DNA of 64,000 bases from Turbatrix aceti. Its lineage: Eukaryota; Nematoda; Chromadorea; Rhabditida; Panagrolaimidae. Within the stretch, counting starts at the first letter, position 1. Every line of letters starts with the position of its first letter. Shown one piece after another: positions 20,511 through 32,612 of the stretch. The stretch is from assembly GCA_963969345.1 (NCBI GenBank), contig OZ017767.1:4616739-4680738 (forward strand), in the 5' to 3' direction. The notes under the pieces were generated by a model. That model searched no databases and had not been told where the DNA came from. It was given only the letters and a program-made list of their open reading frames with translations. Position numbers and translations under genes: made by a program.

Positions 20511-23500
20511 GTCGGTCAAGTCGGCTGAAATCGAATCGGTCAGGTGCAAAAAAGCGTGGCACAACGGGCGCGGATGTGACGGACACGGACACAGAAGGCG
20601 AGTGAGCAAATCACAGATAATCACGCCTTTAGATCGCAAGTCGGCGGCGGCGGCGGCGTGACAAGTCGTTAGCTGTGCGCGGGCGCATCGATCATCTCGC
20701 CGAAGCGCCGCCAGAAGGAGCAACATCAACACTTTTCCATCATTACACGCTTTGTCATTCATTCATTCATCACGTCAATCTTCGGTCACCTGGCGAGGCA
20801 GCCAAACCCTTGCGAGAGCCAGAAAAGGATGCCAACACGCAGGCAGGCAGAATCGGAGAGCACGCGTGCAAGCACCAACGCTCTTGTCTTGACGAAAACG
20901 ACACCCGGGGTACTCTTGATTAATCGGGCCGCCAATTGGTTTCGATTGCTGGATATTGATTGCGCAGTACCAAAACGAACAGATCAGGATCCAAGATCAG
21001 AAGCGGTTATTTTTTCGAGCGACTGAGCACGCGGTGGCACGCGCCGTCTGGGATGGCACCGCCCGGCTTTATAACTCCTCAGGGCATAAATTAACACGTA
21101 TTATAGCATAGAACCGAGATTTACGCTTTACAGACCTGGACTCGGCGGTAAACAGAGTCGCGGACTATGAAGACCCCGCCTATACAGAAAAAAAAACTTG
21201 TGCCAAATCCCCTGTGTGGCTGGAAAAAAGAGTCGACGGTAAATTCTAACCCGCAACGAAGGCGGCGTTTCGGCACAACCGCGACTCGGGTTAGGAGGGG
21301 GCATAAAACGAAGGTATAAACGGAGCGACGACGCACTTACAACCCCAGCAGCAATATTGATAGGCACACCTCACGTCGTATACGGTTTTATTGAAAATAA
21401 AAATCAAGTAATCAAGTAGCCATAAAGCGTCATTAACTGCCCCTGCTACGTCGTCGCCGTCCAAGAAGTGGTATTTCGACGATCATCATCGCAGAGACAC
21501 ACGCAATCGAGCGTGTGTGCCTTCGATATTCCGTTTTACGACAAAGAGCAAAACGACCAGAAACAGCCGAGCCGGGTTGTAAAAGCCTTGCAGACGACGA
21601 AGACTGCGGTCTGCAGCATGCCGATGACTGCAGGGCACCAAATTCGTGAATCCCGGCACTGAGGGGCGTGGAGCGGCTCAGCTAACAAAAACGCCGGACA
21701 AAACAAGCGCAATCTGATGTGAGTCGCCGCGTCGCAAAAATCTAATCAGCCGCAGGTAGCCGGGCTTATTTTGGCCGCTGTTCAAATCGGATTTTAAATA
21801 GTCCTCTCCGAAAAAAGCGGGTTATGCAAAGGCGCGGCTGAAGACACATTTGCAGCGTTGCGCGTATCAAAGGGTATCAAAGACCGCACGTGAGAAGACG
21901 ACAGCCGCGGTTACCACAATTCCAGGCGGCAGGTATTACTCGTTAAGCAGAAAGCGTCATATTGTCACGCAATTAACCACGTCGTCAACCTCAATTATAG
22001 ATACCAAACCCCAGTTATGTGCCTTTAGGAACAAAAAGGTGTGACAATCGTGCCAGTGCCCTGGAGACAGAAAACACCGTAATGGCATTAGAAAAATCGA
22101 ATGCGGACAAATCCAGCCCAAATTGAAGCCCGCCCAGAGCCTTGCTTCCTAAGCCCGCCTAAGATAAGCGGATGAGCCCTTCGCTCACCTGTTCAACGAG
22201 CAGTGTTCTGGCTTGAGAAAGAAGAAAAAAGCCGGGTACACCTCACATCAGACGAGACAGAAAATTATCAGGAAATCCGCTATAAGCCGTACTCTATCTA
22301 GCATGGCCCACACAAAGTTTTACTCACCCCAGTGACCCTCGAACGGGGAGGGTAGGGCAATTTGCACTGACTTCCGCCGCTTCACTAATTCCCTTGTTTC
22401 CGGCAATTTGGCGCGGCCGAGTAAATTCGACGACAATGCCTGCGCATACAGAACACAACCGGCAAGGTGACGGACAATTTGCAATTAAACACGCCTCGAG
22501 AGCCCCGCGCCACGCAAAATTGGATTCGGATCGGCAAGAGGGCGGTAGGGGCGGTGTACGAGAATAAAGGATTCCTCGAGTCACTATAAGAGACTTGCAA
22601 GGGATTAGCGGAGAGTTTTGTATCGAAAATGAGTCAGTCGTCTGCGGCGACCTCACGACGGGCTGTCATCAGCTCGGTGAAAGGCGGTTGACAGTATTTG
22701 TCCTCGTCATTCAGTCAAGAGCCGTGCAGATCAGTCACGCCGACAGACCGGCTGCCCGGCCTTCGTTCGCCGTCTTTGCGAAGAAAGTCGTCTAAAAGCC
22801 CTTTCACGGGGGCAGAAATCAGAGTTGGACAAATTCGTTGACAGACCATTTTTTACTGCGACCAGAAGTCCAATTTTTATCACAAGAGGTTGTAAAATGA
22901 ACGTTTCGTAGTGCTGCTTAATCTGTCAAAGGAATTTAACGTAAGCACGGTTTTCGGTCCATCGAGATTCGATTAAGCGTAAAAATAATGGGACACTGAC
23001 AAAGTTTTTTCAAGAATCAAAACATGGGGACGCCTGCAATGCAGCTCAAAAACAGAGTGCCAAAGATGACTGAAGATTAATGGGGAATCCGACGTGCTCG
23101 CAAAAACTGTTTACAAATATATACATAAATGATCCGCCCGATGCTGCTTACAGAAAATCACTGCAGACAAAAATACATAATTCACGAACAAACAACGCAT
23201 GCATGCAGGACGAAAGAGGTTTTTTCGGGGACCATAATCCGATGACAGTAAGGTGATAAGCAGCGACGATGCACCCCCACGTCACAAAGCTCTGATAGCA
23301 GGCCGCCAAAGCCAAAGTCAGAATTAGCGAAAGCCGTGTCGGCCGGCGCGCAGTGGTGGTCCACTGCCGAAGACGACCCCAAACAGGTGAGCCAAGTGCC
23401 AACTACCTCGTCGAGGCATCGGACGCTGTGAAAACCGACCCGGAAGAAAACATGTGGAGGAGCTTAGCCACGGCACGGCGCGATCACCGAATGCTCTTAC

Positions 23501-24670
23501 GCAAAAGCACAGACGCTAGCCACATCTGACTAATCCGCAAATTGCCTGCCTGCCACCACCGCCGGGACACAGGTCGTGTTTGCCATCGACAGGAAACAAA
23601 CGATTACCTCCACTCCACGCTGTCCGATCGAGTGGCACGCCTTTGTATGCCGACCGACCAATCAAATAAACAATTGCCTGCCACTGCGCGCGGTTGAATC
23701 GTGCCCCCGAGTAGCCCGTCAATGGTCCTTCAGCACTTCACAGGTAATGCGCGACGACATGTTCGACAGGAGCCAACACGGTAATGGGAAAAAAATCGCA
23801 TATTTGAAAAATAACCGTAGCTAAAGTTGCACTGTGAAGAAGAAGCACTTGAGAAAACAGAACAGAACGCTGGTTTGAAACAATCGAATCGAAACAAAAG
23901 GAAGACACGATTGTCTGAGAAATGATGATCATGGAATCCCAATAAAGCGGAACTCAAAACCTCAGTTTTAGAGTTTTTTATTCAGCATCTGAAGTAACAT
24001 AATTAGGTTGAAAAAAAATTAAATATACAAAATCCCCCTCCTAACATGGATAAATTAAACAAACCAAAACAAAGAACAACATCTTAATTTCATCTATTAC
24101 ATTGATACTTTTGATAACCAACATTTTGCAAATAACACTTTTTTACACTATTTTGTTACTTTTGGTAATCAGTATTTTGGGAATAACACTTTTCATCGCT
24201 GTTTCATTACTTTTGGAGACCGAAATTTTGCGAGTAACATTTTTTCATTGCTAATATGCTACTTTTGATGACCAAGATTTTGTGAATAACATTTTTTCAA
24301 CGCTATTATATCTTTTGATGATAAGTGGTTTACGAGTAACGCCTTTTTCAACACTATTTTGTTACTTTTGATTACCAAATTTTGTTCATTTTTGCACTTT
24401 TTGAAAGAACAGAAATATTTCAGTCATTGCATCATTTTTCTGCATTTGGAGCTTCTCGTAACGAAAATGCGTCGTTGTCGCTGCAAATTTTAGTAGCGCA
24501 TGCTCCACGTTCCAACGCGGATGCTTGCTTCTTCCAGTTCGTCCTTGTATAATTTATTTTTATATTCATTGGAAAACCAACATGTGTTTTATTGTTTCCC
24601 GGAAATTACTTTATCCGCTCTTGCTTTTTTGTTTGATTCCTGAATCGTCAAGGGATTGATTTCAGCGAGA
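20511..24670. other. Long non-coding region
   Basis: About 4.2 kb without a supported gene. It contains a small CATT repeat near 20757 and an AT-rich tandem repeat at 24106-24390. No RNA gene is recognised. Confidence 0.45.
24106..24390 (+). repeat. AT-rich tandem repeat, ~51-bp unit, ~5.5 copies
   Basis: The phrase TACTTTTGATAACCA (with variants) recurs at about 24106, 24157, 24208, 24260, 24309 and 24363, spaced 49-54 bp. Each unit continues with ATTTTG..AATAACA.TTTTT. Copies have diverged by several bases each, so it is an old minisatellite. Confidence 0.8.
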
Positions 24671-26781
24671 ATGATCGAGCTATTCAGCGTGCTGAGTAAA
24701 GGCGGCCTCGTGCTGTGGTGGTTCGGCGAGAGCAGCAGCCTCTTCAAGACTGCCGTCAACGAGTTCATCAACTCGGTCTTGCTCCAGGAGCGCAACGTCC
24801 TGTCTTTCACGTACGACAACTACACCATCAAGTACAAGTTGGACAACGAGCTCGATGTCATCGTACTCGTCGTTTATCAGAGCATCATACAGCTGGCGTA
24901 CGCCGACAAACTGCTCGATGAGGTCCAGCTCCGCTTCAGGGATCGTTATAAGAATGTCATCGATGAAGGACGCGTTTTGACCGCTGGACCGAAGGTTTTT
25001 GGAAACTTCAAGGGCGAATTTGATAAGTACGCTTTAGTTGATAACTTTTTTTTTCACTGTTTGACTGTTTCAGGATCCTAGACTACGTCATTGAAAATTC
25101 CAAGTTGCCGTCGGAGCACAAAAAACCTCGTACTTTCCAAGTATGTTTCTGAACGAATTTTCTGTGAGTCAATCAAGCTTGGTTTTTAGGAGAGCGCGAA
25201 ATCGAAGAAGACGGTCGCGTCCATGATGGACACGCCGGCAAACAAGGCCAAGGCAGCCGCTGCGGCTGCTAAGAAGCCACCGCCGCCTGCAGCGACTTCG
25301 CCGAAGGCCGGAAAGCCAGCCGCGCAGACGAGCCCGCCGGACTCGCCTTACTCGGGAATGTCCGAGGAAGACGAAGAAGTCGTGCGCAACCGCGAGCGAC
25401 TTTTTGGCCGTCGCAAACCGGGTGCTGGAAAGCAGAAGGAACCCACGTGAGTCCATTCAAAAATACAAAATTGGGAATGATTTTATGAAAATCTGTCCTT
25501 GCAGGCCCAAGCAACGCGAAGATGCGAAGAAGGGCAAACAGATGCGCGTCTGGGATCTGGCAGGCAAGGACAACGCCAGTCTCGACTACAGCGCCGAGAA
25601 CGGAACCCAGACGACCGAGAGCGAGGGCGGCACCGAGGACCGCTTCCTGGCCGAGAATCGCCACCTCGTCGGCACCTGCGGAGGCGATCTCCATGGCATC
25701 GACGAGGACGACTCCTTTGACCCAACCGTGGACGAGGACGAAGGCGAGAAGCCTGCTCAGAAGGGCTGGTTTTCGGCCTTCAAGTCGCTGGTCTCGAACA
25801 AACAGCTGACCGCCGACGACGTCGCTCCCGTCATGGACAAGATGAAGGAGACGCTCATGAGCAAGAACGTGGCCTCGGAGCCCGCCGAGAAGATCTGCCA
25901 GTCGGTGGCTGCCAAACTCGAGGGCAAGATGATCGGGACGTTCTCCCGTGTCACGACTATCGTCAAGGAAGCGATGCGCGACTCTCTCGTCCAGCTGCTG
26001 ACGCCAAAGCGGCGCATCGATATCCTGCGCGACATCAAGCAGGCCAAGAGCGAGCACCGTCCCTACGTCATTGTTTTCTGCGGCGTGAACGGCGTCGGAA
26101 AATCCACCAACCTTGCCAAGATCACTTTTTGGCTCAACGAGAACGGCAATCGTGTCTTGATCGCTGCCGGCGATACTTTCCGTGCAGGTGCTGTTGAACA
26201 GCTCCGCACGCATACTCGCCATCTCAACGCGCTGCATCCGGACTCGGTACAGCTCTTTGAGCAGGGCTACGGCAAGGACCCCGCCGGCATCGCTGCCGCT
26301 GCCATCCAGGTGGCTCTCGAGCGTCGTCACGACGTCGTGCTCGTCGACACCGCCGGTCGCATGCAGGACAACGAGCCGCTCATGCGTTCGCTCTCCAAGG
26401 TGAGTTTTCGTCTCTGATTGGTCTGCTGGGGGCAGATGTGACGTCAACAAAGTTCTCACGAACCCCGGTTTTTAGCTGATCCGGCTCAACGAGCCTGACA
26501 TCGTACTCTTCGTCGGCGAAGCCCTCGTGGGCAACGAGGCCGTCGACCAGCTGGTCAAGTTCAACCAGGCTCTCGCTGATAACACTGACCGCGATGCTGT
26601 TCCGCGACTCATCGACGGAATCGTTCTCACCAAGTTCGACACCATCGACGACAAGGTCGGCGCTGCAGTCTCGATGACTTACATCACGGGCCAGCCCATT
26701 GTCTTCGTCGGCACCGGGCAGACGTACAGCGACCTGAAGAGCCTCAACGTCACCGCTGTCGTCAACAGTCTGCTCAAGTGA
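24671..26781 (+). CDS. SRPRA: Signal recognition particle receptor alpha subunit
   Basis: Five exons: 24671..25026, 25074..25140, 25190..25446, 25505..26399, 26476..26781, giving 626 aa, close to human SRPRA. The protein docks SRP-ribosome complexes at the ER and pairs its GTPase with that of SRP54. Residues 1-130 form the longin-like SRX domain ([18 protein letters not shown]), which binds the beta subunit. A charged Ala/Pro/Lys-rich linker with EEDEEV follows. The C-terminal NG domain has G1 GVNGVGKST (about residue 419), [41 protein letters not shown] and GTGQTYSDL. All GTPase residues are intact. ATTTCAG ends 5 nt before the ATG. Confidence 0.96.
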
Positions 26782-27389
26782 TGAAACCCGTCGCATTGGC
26801 CGGCCTCTGCTGCTTATTTATATTCCGCCCCTTAATGCAATTTGATTGTACTCCTCTTCGTTTTCGTTACCATCACCGCTCTGCTCTTTCTCGTTTCCAT
26901 ATCCTGTTATACTCTTTCCTCACCGACACGTTGAACACCCGTCCCGTCACCGCTTTCCATACCCTACCACGTAATAGTGTCCCTATATATTATTCACTTT
27001 GAGGCCGCCTAGAGAGTCCCGTTTGCCCCTCTTTCCCATGGACTGTGTTGTGTAACTATCCCCGTGTGCTCGTCGGGCCACCCCTGAACGACGACGCGCA
27101 GCGTGAATAAACCGACTGTGGCTGCAGGTGTTGCTTGACATGAATGCGTCATGGAAGCGCCCAATGTATCTGTTTTCCCGACCAGGGAAGCGAAGAGGGG
27201 ATTGGATTCCCATGGGAGATATCCCGGGATTTTCATCTATCACGGGAAAATTCACCGGGGAATTTTGAGAATACGCGCTCCCGCCGTTACGCCGTCCTGT
27301 TTCCGACTCGTGCATCGTCTCGGGTCATAGACGTGAAAAAAAGGCCACGGTTGCAAATTATCCTAATTGCAGGCACAGCCATCAGGCAG
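26782..27389. other. SRPRA 3' UTR and spacer before aman-2
   Basis: 608 bp on the same strand between two genes. AATAAA at 27106-27111 probably ends the SRPRA transcript. The remainder is the presumed 5' region of the mannosidase gene. Confidence 0.5.
27106..27111 (+). terminator. Poly(A) signal of SRPRA
   Basis: AATAAA 325 nt after the SRPRA stop codon; no nearer match is visible. Confidence 0.5.
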
Positions 27390-30300
27390 ATGCCCCGCTT
27401 TTCACCGCAATCCCTCCTGTTAACAGTAATTGTTGTATTTGTCTTTGCCAGTCTTCTACTGTACAGGAACGTTTCCAACAAGGGTGATATCAATGACATT
27501 TATCAGGTGAGTGCGTGGGGTGAAAAGTACACCTAATGGGAACTTATTTTTTAGGAAGAAAATCGCTGGTTGCACCAGAGAGTCAGCGAACTCAACCAGA
27601 AATTGGGTGAGAACGCGAGAAAGGTGGATGAATTAGAAAAAGAGCTCTTAGATGCCAAACAAAAGAACGAAGTGGTCGATAATGGAAGAAAGAGTGATCA
27701 ACTTGGAGCTGCCGACGACGTCGACGAGCCAGTGAAGGACATGGATCGCCGGGGAGGCAAGCAGCAGGTCGTCCACCAAGTCCTCGAAGACCACCGGAAG
27801 AACGAGGCGGAGGCTTTCAAGGCTGTTGTGCTTCCGCCGCGAGTCGACACCTTGGTCTGCTCCGTCGGCGACCTCGCCTACTCCTCGACCGGTGACATCC
27901 AGATGCTCTCTGCCTACGAAGCGATTCCCTTCGAGAACAAGAAACAAAAAGCCGGGCTGTGGACGCAGGGCTTCGAGATCACGTACGACAAGAAGGCCAT
28001 CCTCTCTGAGCCCCGTCTGGAAGTCTTCGTCGTTCCGCACTCCCACTGCGATCCTGGCTGGATTTATACGTTTGAAGAATACTTTCAGCGTCAGACCAAA
28101 AATATCCTCGATAACATGCTCGCCAACCTGCCTGCACTCGATGGCATGAAGTTCATCTACGCTGAGATGTCCTTCTTCGAGCTGTGGTGGTCCACGCTGC
28201 CCAAGTCGTCGAAGGACGAGGTGCGGAATCTGCTCAAAGACGGCAAGCTGGAAATTGTCACGGGTGGATGGGTCATGAGCGACGAGGCCAACTCCAACTA
28301 TTATGCCACCGTAATGGAGCTCTTTGAGGGACATGAGTTTGTCAAAAATCAACTCAGTAAGTGATTTTTTTTACTTTTTGTCAAAACAAACGTAAAATCA
28401 TGTTGCAGACTACACGCCAACCAACCACTGGTCCATTGACCCCTTCGGCCTCTCGCCGACGCTCACCTACCTCGCCAAGGAGAGCTCCATTCGTCACGCG
28501 GCCATCCAGCGAGTCCACTACGAAGTCAAAAAATACTTGGCCGAGCAGCGGAATCTCGAATTCACCTGGCGACAGCTGTGGGCGGGTTCGTCGACAAAGA
28601 CGGACCTCCTCACGAACATGTTCCCCTTCTACTCCTACGACGTGCCCCATACGTGCGGCCCCGACCCCGAGATCTGCTGCCAGTTTGACTTTCGTCGGCT
28701 CGTGGAATTCGGTTGTGCGTGGGGCCAGAATCCACAGGCAATTACGGCACAGAACGTGGCAGAGAGGGCGGCACTCATCGCGGATCAGTACCGGAAGAAG
28801 GCGCAGCTCTACAAGGCCAACGTTTTGCTCATTCCGCTGGGCGACGACTTTCGCTACGACGATAAACGGGAATTCAAGTTGCAGCACGAGAACTTTGGCA
28901 AACTCTTCCAGTTCATCAACGCCGACACTTCGCTCAACATGCACGTGCAGTTTGGCACGCTGGGAGACTACTTTACGGCTCTGGAAGGCCGACTCGCTGA
29001 GAGCAATGTGAAGCTTCCGACTCTCACCGGAGACTTTTTCACCTACGCCGACCGAGAGGACCACTACTGGAGCGGGTATTACACGTCCCGGCCCTTCTAC
29101 AAGCATATGGACCGCTCGCTTCAGCACTACGTCCGCGCGGCGGATGTGTCTTTCGCGCTGGCCTCTATGAAGTCAGCCGCGGGTAAAACCCCCTGGACAG
29201 GCCTCAGCGAGCTCTATAATTCGCTTGTTGACGCGCGCCGCATGCTCTCGCTTTTCCAGCATCACGACGGGGTCACAGGCACTGCCAAGACCGCTGTCAT
29301 GACTGACTACGGCGAAAAGTTTGTTTTTTGACGTCGATCTCTGTTGTTGTGATACGGGAATGTGTTTCAGAATGGCGGCGGCCCTCAACTGGACCAAGCA
29401 GGTGATCATATCGGCAACGGCCTATCTCATCAACGTGCCGCTTTCGCGCGAACAGACCATTTACATCGATGAGGAACACTTTGTGGACAAGCTGCCGACC
29501 AATATGGTCATCGAAGGCGGAGCCACACTGGTGCTGTCCAACTCGAAGGCCTACGAGTCGACCGAAGTGGTCTGCGTGCGTGTGAGTTCGATCAAGGCTC
29601 GTGTGGCACTGGCGATGACGGGCGATGCGGCAAGCGACGACGCCGTCCCACAGCAGATCTCACCGGTTGTACACCCAGCAGCAGGCAAGGCTAGGCAGTT
29701 TGACGTCGACCACGACCGCTACGAACTCTGCTTCCTGGCCACTGTGCCGGCACTCGGTCTTGCGAGATTCCACATCATCGAGACGAACGAAGCTACAAAG
29801 TTGTCGACGAGTCTTCGGACCAACTTCCATCTGGATACGACGGAATTCTCGACCAGCACACTCGGCTCAGAAGCCTTCACGCTCACCAACAACCACGTCG
29901 CCGCGACCTTCGACGGGACCACTGGCTTGCTACGCTCCTTGACGCTTAATAATTCCACCGAGCTGGCCGTCGACATCGGTTTTGCAGAATACGGCGCGCG
30001 GTTGCACAATCCTAAAATCGAGACGGGTGGTGACTCTCCTTCGGGCGCGTACCTCTTTTTACCTCCTGCTCCAGCCACCGACATTCCCGTCTCCCAGCCT
30101 GCAATCATAGTCATCGATGGACCTGTTCGCAAGACTGTGCACGTGCGTGCGACCACAGATCCTCTGTTATGGCACTCGGTTTCGCTCGACGTCCACACGC
30201 CGGCTCTTCTGGTGCGAAATCGCATCTCTATCCTCGCCCAGAAGAACGCGGAAGTTGTAATGCGGCTCAAGACGGGCATCGTCGAGGGACAGGAGTTCTA

Positions 30301-31234
30301 CACCGATCTCAACGGGTTCCACGTGAGTTAACGCACTTTAGCTCTAGTTACGGGGTTTTATTACTACCGACTTTTTAGATGATTCGGCGGAAGCGCTTCG
30401 ACAAGCTCCCGATCCAGGCGCACTTCTTCCCCATGCCAGGCACCGCTTTTATTGAAGACAGAAACACGAGACTCTCCCTCATCGGCAGACAGGCTCTGGG
30501 CGTGGCTAGTCTCAAATCTGGCTGGATGGAAGTCGTTCTAGATCGCCGCCTGATGCAGGACGATGTTCGTGGTCTCTACCAACCTATCCAAGACAACGTT
30601 GAAACAGAGTCCATTTTCCGGCTTTTTGTCGAGCACCTCGCTCCGCCAAAAACGACCCCACCCGCCGAACCGACTGTCGGGTATCACTCGTTCGCGGCGC
30701 ATCGCTTGATCCAACAAATCCACTACCCGGCCGTAGTCTTGTTTGGCCAGATGGATCACACGTCGCTTCAGGGTGAGGAAAATACTGTTAGAAGCGTGTT
30801 TTGAGACTAATTGTTGTTTTAGGATTGCCTCAAAATCAGTCGGGACTCCAGAAAACACTGCCCTGCGACGTTCACCTCGTAGCTCTGCGCACGCTCAGTT
30901 TTCCAACCGAGTACGATGCCAACGGTGCTCGCTCCACGCAGCCGCAACCCGCGGCTGGGCTCGTGCTGCATCGCCTCGGCGTGGAGTGCCGGGCCACGGC
31001 AAGGACTACTGAAAAGTGCCAACCGCTTCCCACCAACGGAGCTGTAAGTTTCTTGAGCATTTTCGTTTTTTTATTTGAATTTACTCTTTTCAGTTCGCTG
31101 TCAAAGACATGTTCGGCAACGCCATCAAATCCGTGAACAACGGCTCCATGACGCTGCTCCACACCGACGAGTCCGACCTGAGCGAAGTCAATCTCGGGCT
31201 CATGGAGGTGAAAACGGTGCGAATCAACTGGTAG
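27390..31234 (+). CDS. aman-2: Alpha-mannosidase II (Golgi, GH38)
   Basis: Seven exons: 27390..27506, 27555..28356, 28409..29318, 29371..30322, 30379..30772, 30823..31043, 31094..31234, giving 1178 aa. It removes two mannoses from GlcNAcMan5GlcNAc2 in the Golgi during N-glycan maturation. It is a type II membrane protein: short cytosolic end, anchor LLLTVIVVFVFASLLLY, then a coiled-coil stem (VSELNQKLGENARKVDELEKE). The catalytic domain has the zinc ligands in VPHSHCDPGW (about residue 200) and the nucleophile Asp in HWSIDPFGLSPT. AEMSFFELWW and the zinc-binding HHDGVTGTAK follow. Length matches animal mannosidase II (1100-1180 aa). It is the second gene of a same-strand series, SRPRA, aman-2 and the BI-1-like gene. 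Confidence 0.96.
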
Positions 31235-31566
31235 TGCAGGTGCCCCTGCAATATTTAGTAGTATTGGCTTGTTTTATTCGGGTTCATCCGGCATGCGCCT
31301 CTCCTGGTTCGCGCGCGCCGGCTAGTCTGCGCAGGGGTTACCACAACACTGATATTATTTATGTAGCTTCGTTTTCCGAGAAAACGTTCCCTGACAAGAA
31401 ATGTGAAAAAATAAACTCGAGGTTTTTCAAAGTTTTGAAGCGCAGCATGCATGCGAGATTTGAATGAGCCGCGGGCAAGGAAAACGAAGCCTTCGCGCGG
31501 CCCCGATCGGCAGTTTGAGCTCGGACTGTTCCGTGCTGCGAACCGGTCGACCGCCACATTTCCAGC
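31235..31566 (+). other. Spacer between aman-2 and the BI-1-like gene
   Basis: 332 bp. AATAAA at 31410-31415 likely ends aman-2. The rest is the 5' region of the next gene. No other feature is seen. Confidence 0.45.
31410..31415 (+). terminator. Poly(A) signal of aman-2
   Basis: AATAAA 175 nt after the aman-2 stop. Confidence 0.55.
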
Positions 31567-32503
31567 ATGGCCCTCCTCAGCGAAGTTCCTCGGCGCTATG
31601 TCGAGCAGATCCAGACGACGGTCGAGACGATGCGGCGCCGCGTCATCGCCCTCTACGACATGTCCTTCCGCGTTGGGGTGCGCGCAAATGCGCTCCTGGA
31701 GCAGACCCGCGAAACGGTCGAGCCGATGGCCTACGACGCGCGCGATTTTGTGGTGAGCGCTGTCAACAACAACGACCCGCTGGACGAGAAGAATCGTGAC
31801 CTGCGCAATAATCTTCTCGAGATCTACCTGGGCATCAGCGTGTTGTGTCTCGGCCTGTCGAGTGGCTCGCTCTCCGGGGCAACGCTGCTCTCGCCGATCT
31901 TAGGCATCTTGAATCCGCTGCTGCTCTTTGTCGCTCTTTTCGCTCTGCCTGGATATTTGCACTACACTTTCCGTCGCAATCCTGGCATCGACGATACTGA
32001 GCGTCGTGTATCGCTGTTCGGCATTGCATTTTTCATTGGGGCCGTCTTCGGACATTTCCTGGGACCGCGTCTCCTGTCCACGGCCCCTGCCGTTCTCTTC
32101 GTGCTCCCCGTCTGTCTCGCGCTCTGCGTCGATTCCGAGATCGCGCCCAAAGGCTTCTTCGTCAATCGCCAGCAACTTCTTTCCTACGCAGGATCCGGCG
32201 GCGCCATCCTGGCCTACGTGCTCAGCCAGGTTGCGTCCGGCGCCGCTTTTACTTGCCTGATCGCGGTCACTGCCAACGCTGCTTTCCTTTTTGTCCACTT
32301 CCAGGTAAGTCAGGTGACGAGTTGTGAAATATGAATCTTACCTGGGCCTTCAGGTGACGCTCGCGGCGCTGAAGGGAACGTCACTCAACGCGACGGACTT
32401 GCAGTTTGGCTACGTAGTCGCCGTCGCCCTTCTTCAAGCTATCATTGCTCTGATTCTCGGGGACAGCCAGCACGGCACCCGCCCGCCCCCGCCTCCCCAG
32501 TAA
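31567..32503 (+). CDS. Multi-pass membrane protein, Bax-inhibitor-1 (TMBIM6)-like
   Basis: Two exons, 31567..32304 and 32354..32503, give 295 aa. A soluble N-terminal helix of about 85 residues precedes seven hydrophobic segments: IYLGISVLCLGLSSGSL, NPLLLFVALFALPGYL, SLFGIAFFIGAVFGHFL, APAVLFVLPVCLALCV, LLSYAGSGGAILAYVL, AAFTCLIAVTANAAFLFV and FGYVVAVALLQAIIALIL. The order and the segment 'DTERRVSLFGIAFFIGAVFGHFLG' resemble BI-1 (TMBIM6), an ER membrane protein that modulates calcium and cell death. The C-terminus is Pro-rich (RPPPPPQ), not Lys-rich as in BI-1, and no conserved Asp pair is obvious. Family placement is therefore tentative. It converges on the NYN nuclease gene 109 bp away. Confidence 0.6.
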
Positions 32504-32572
32504 CAGCCATCTTCATACTTCTTGATTTCTTTTCTTAATTTATGTCTGGAAAAAATAAGTAAATTAAACATA

Positions 32573-32578
32573 AATAAA
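32573..32578 (+). terminator. Poly(A) signal of the BI-1-like gene
   Basis: AATAAA 69 nt after the stop, inside the 109-bp gap to the convergent NYN gene stop. Confidence 0.55.
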
Positions 32579-32612
32579 AAAACAAAACACAGCCGTTGGC
32601 GCAAAAGCAAAA

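Noticed and set aside
25269..26459. 396-aa open frame on the minus strand
   Set aside because: Antisense shadow of the SRPRA GTPase exon; His/Asp/Leu-rich without any domain.
27190..27270. Cluster of small palindromes (TCCCATGGGA, ATCCCGGGAT)
   Set aside because: Short, not arranged as one hairpin or repeat, and expected by chance in a GC-rich spacer.
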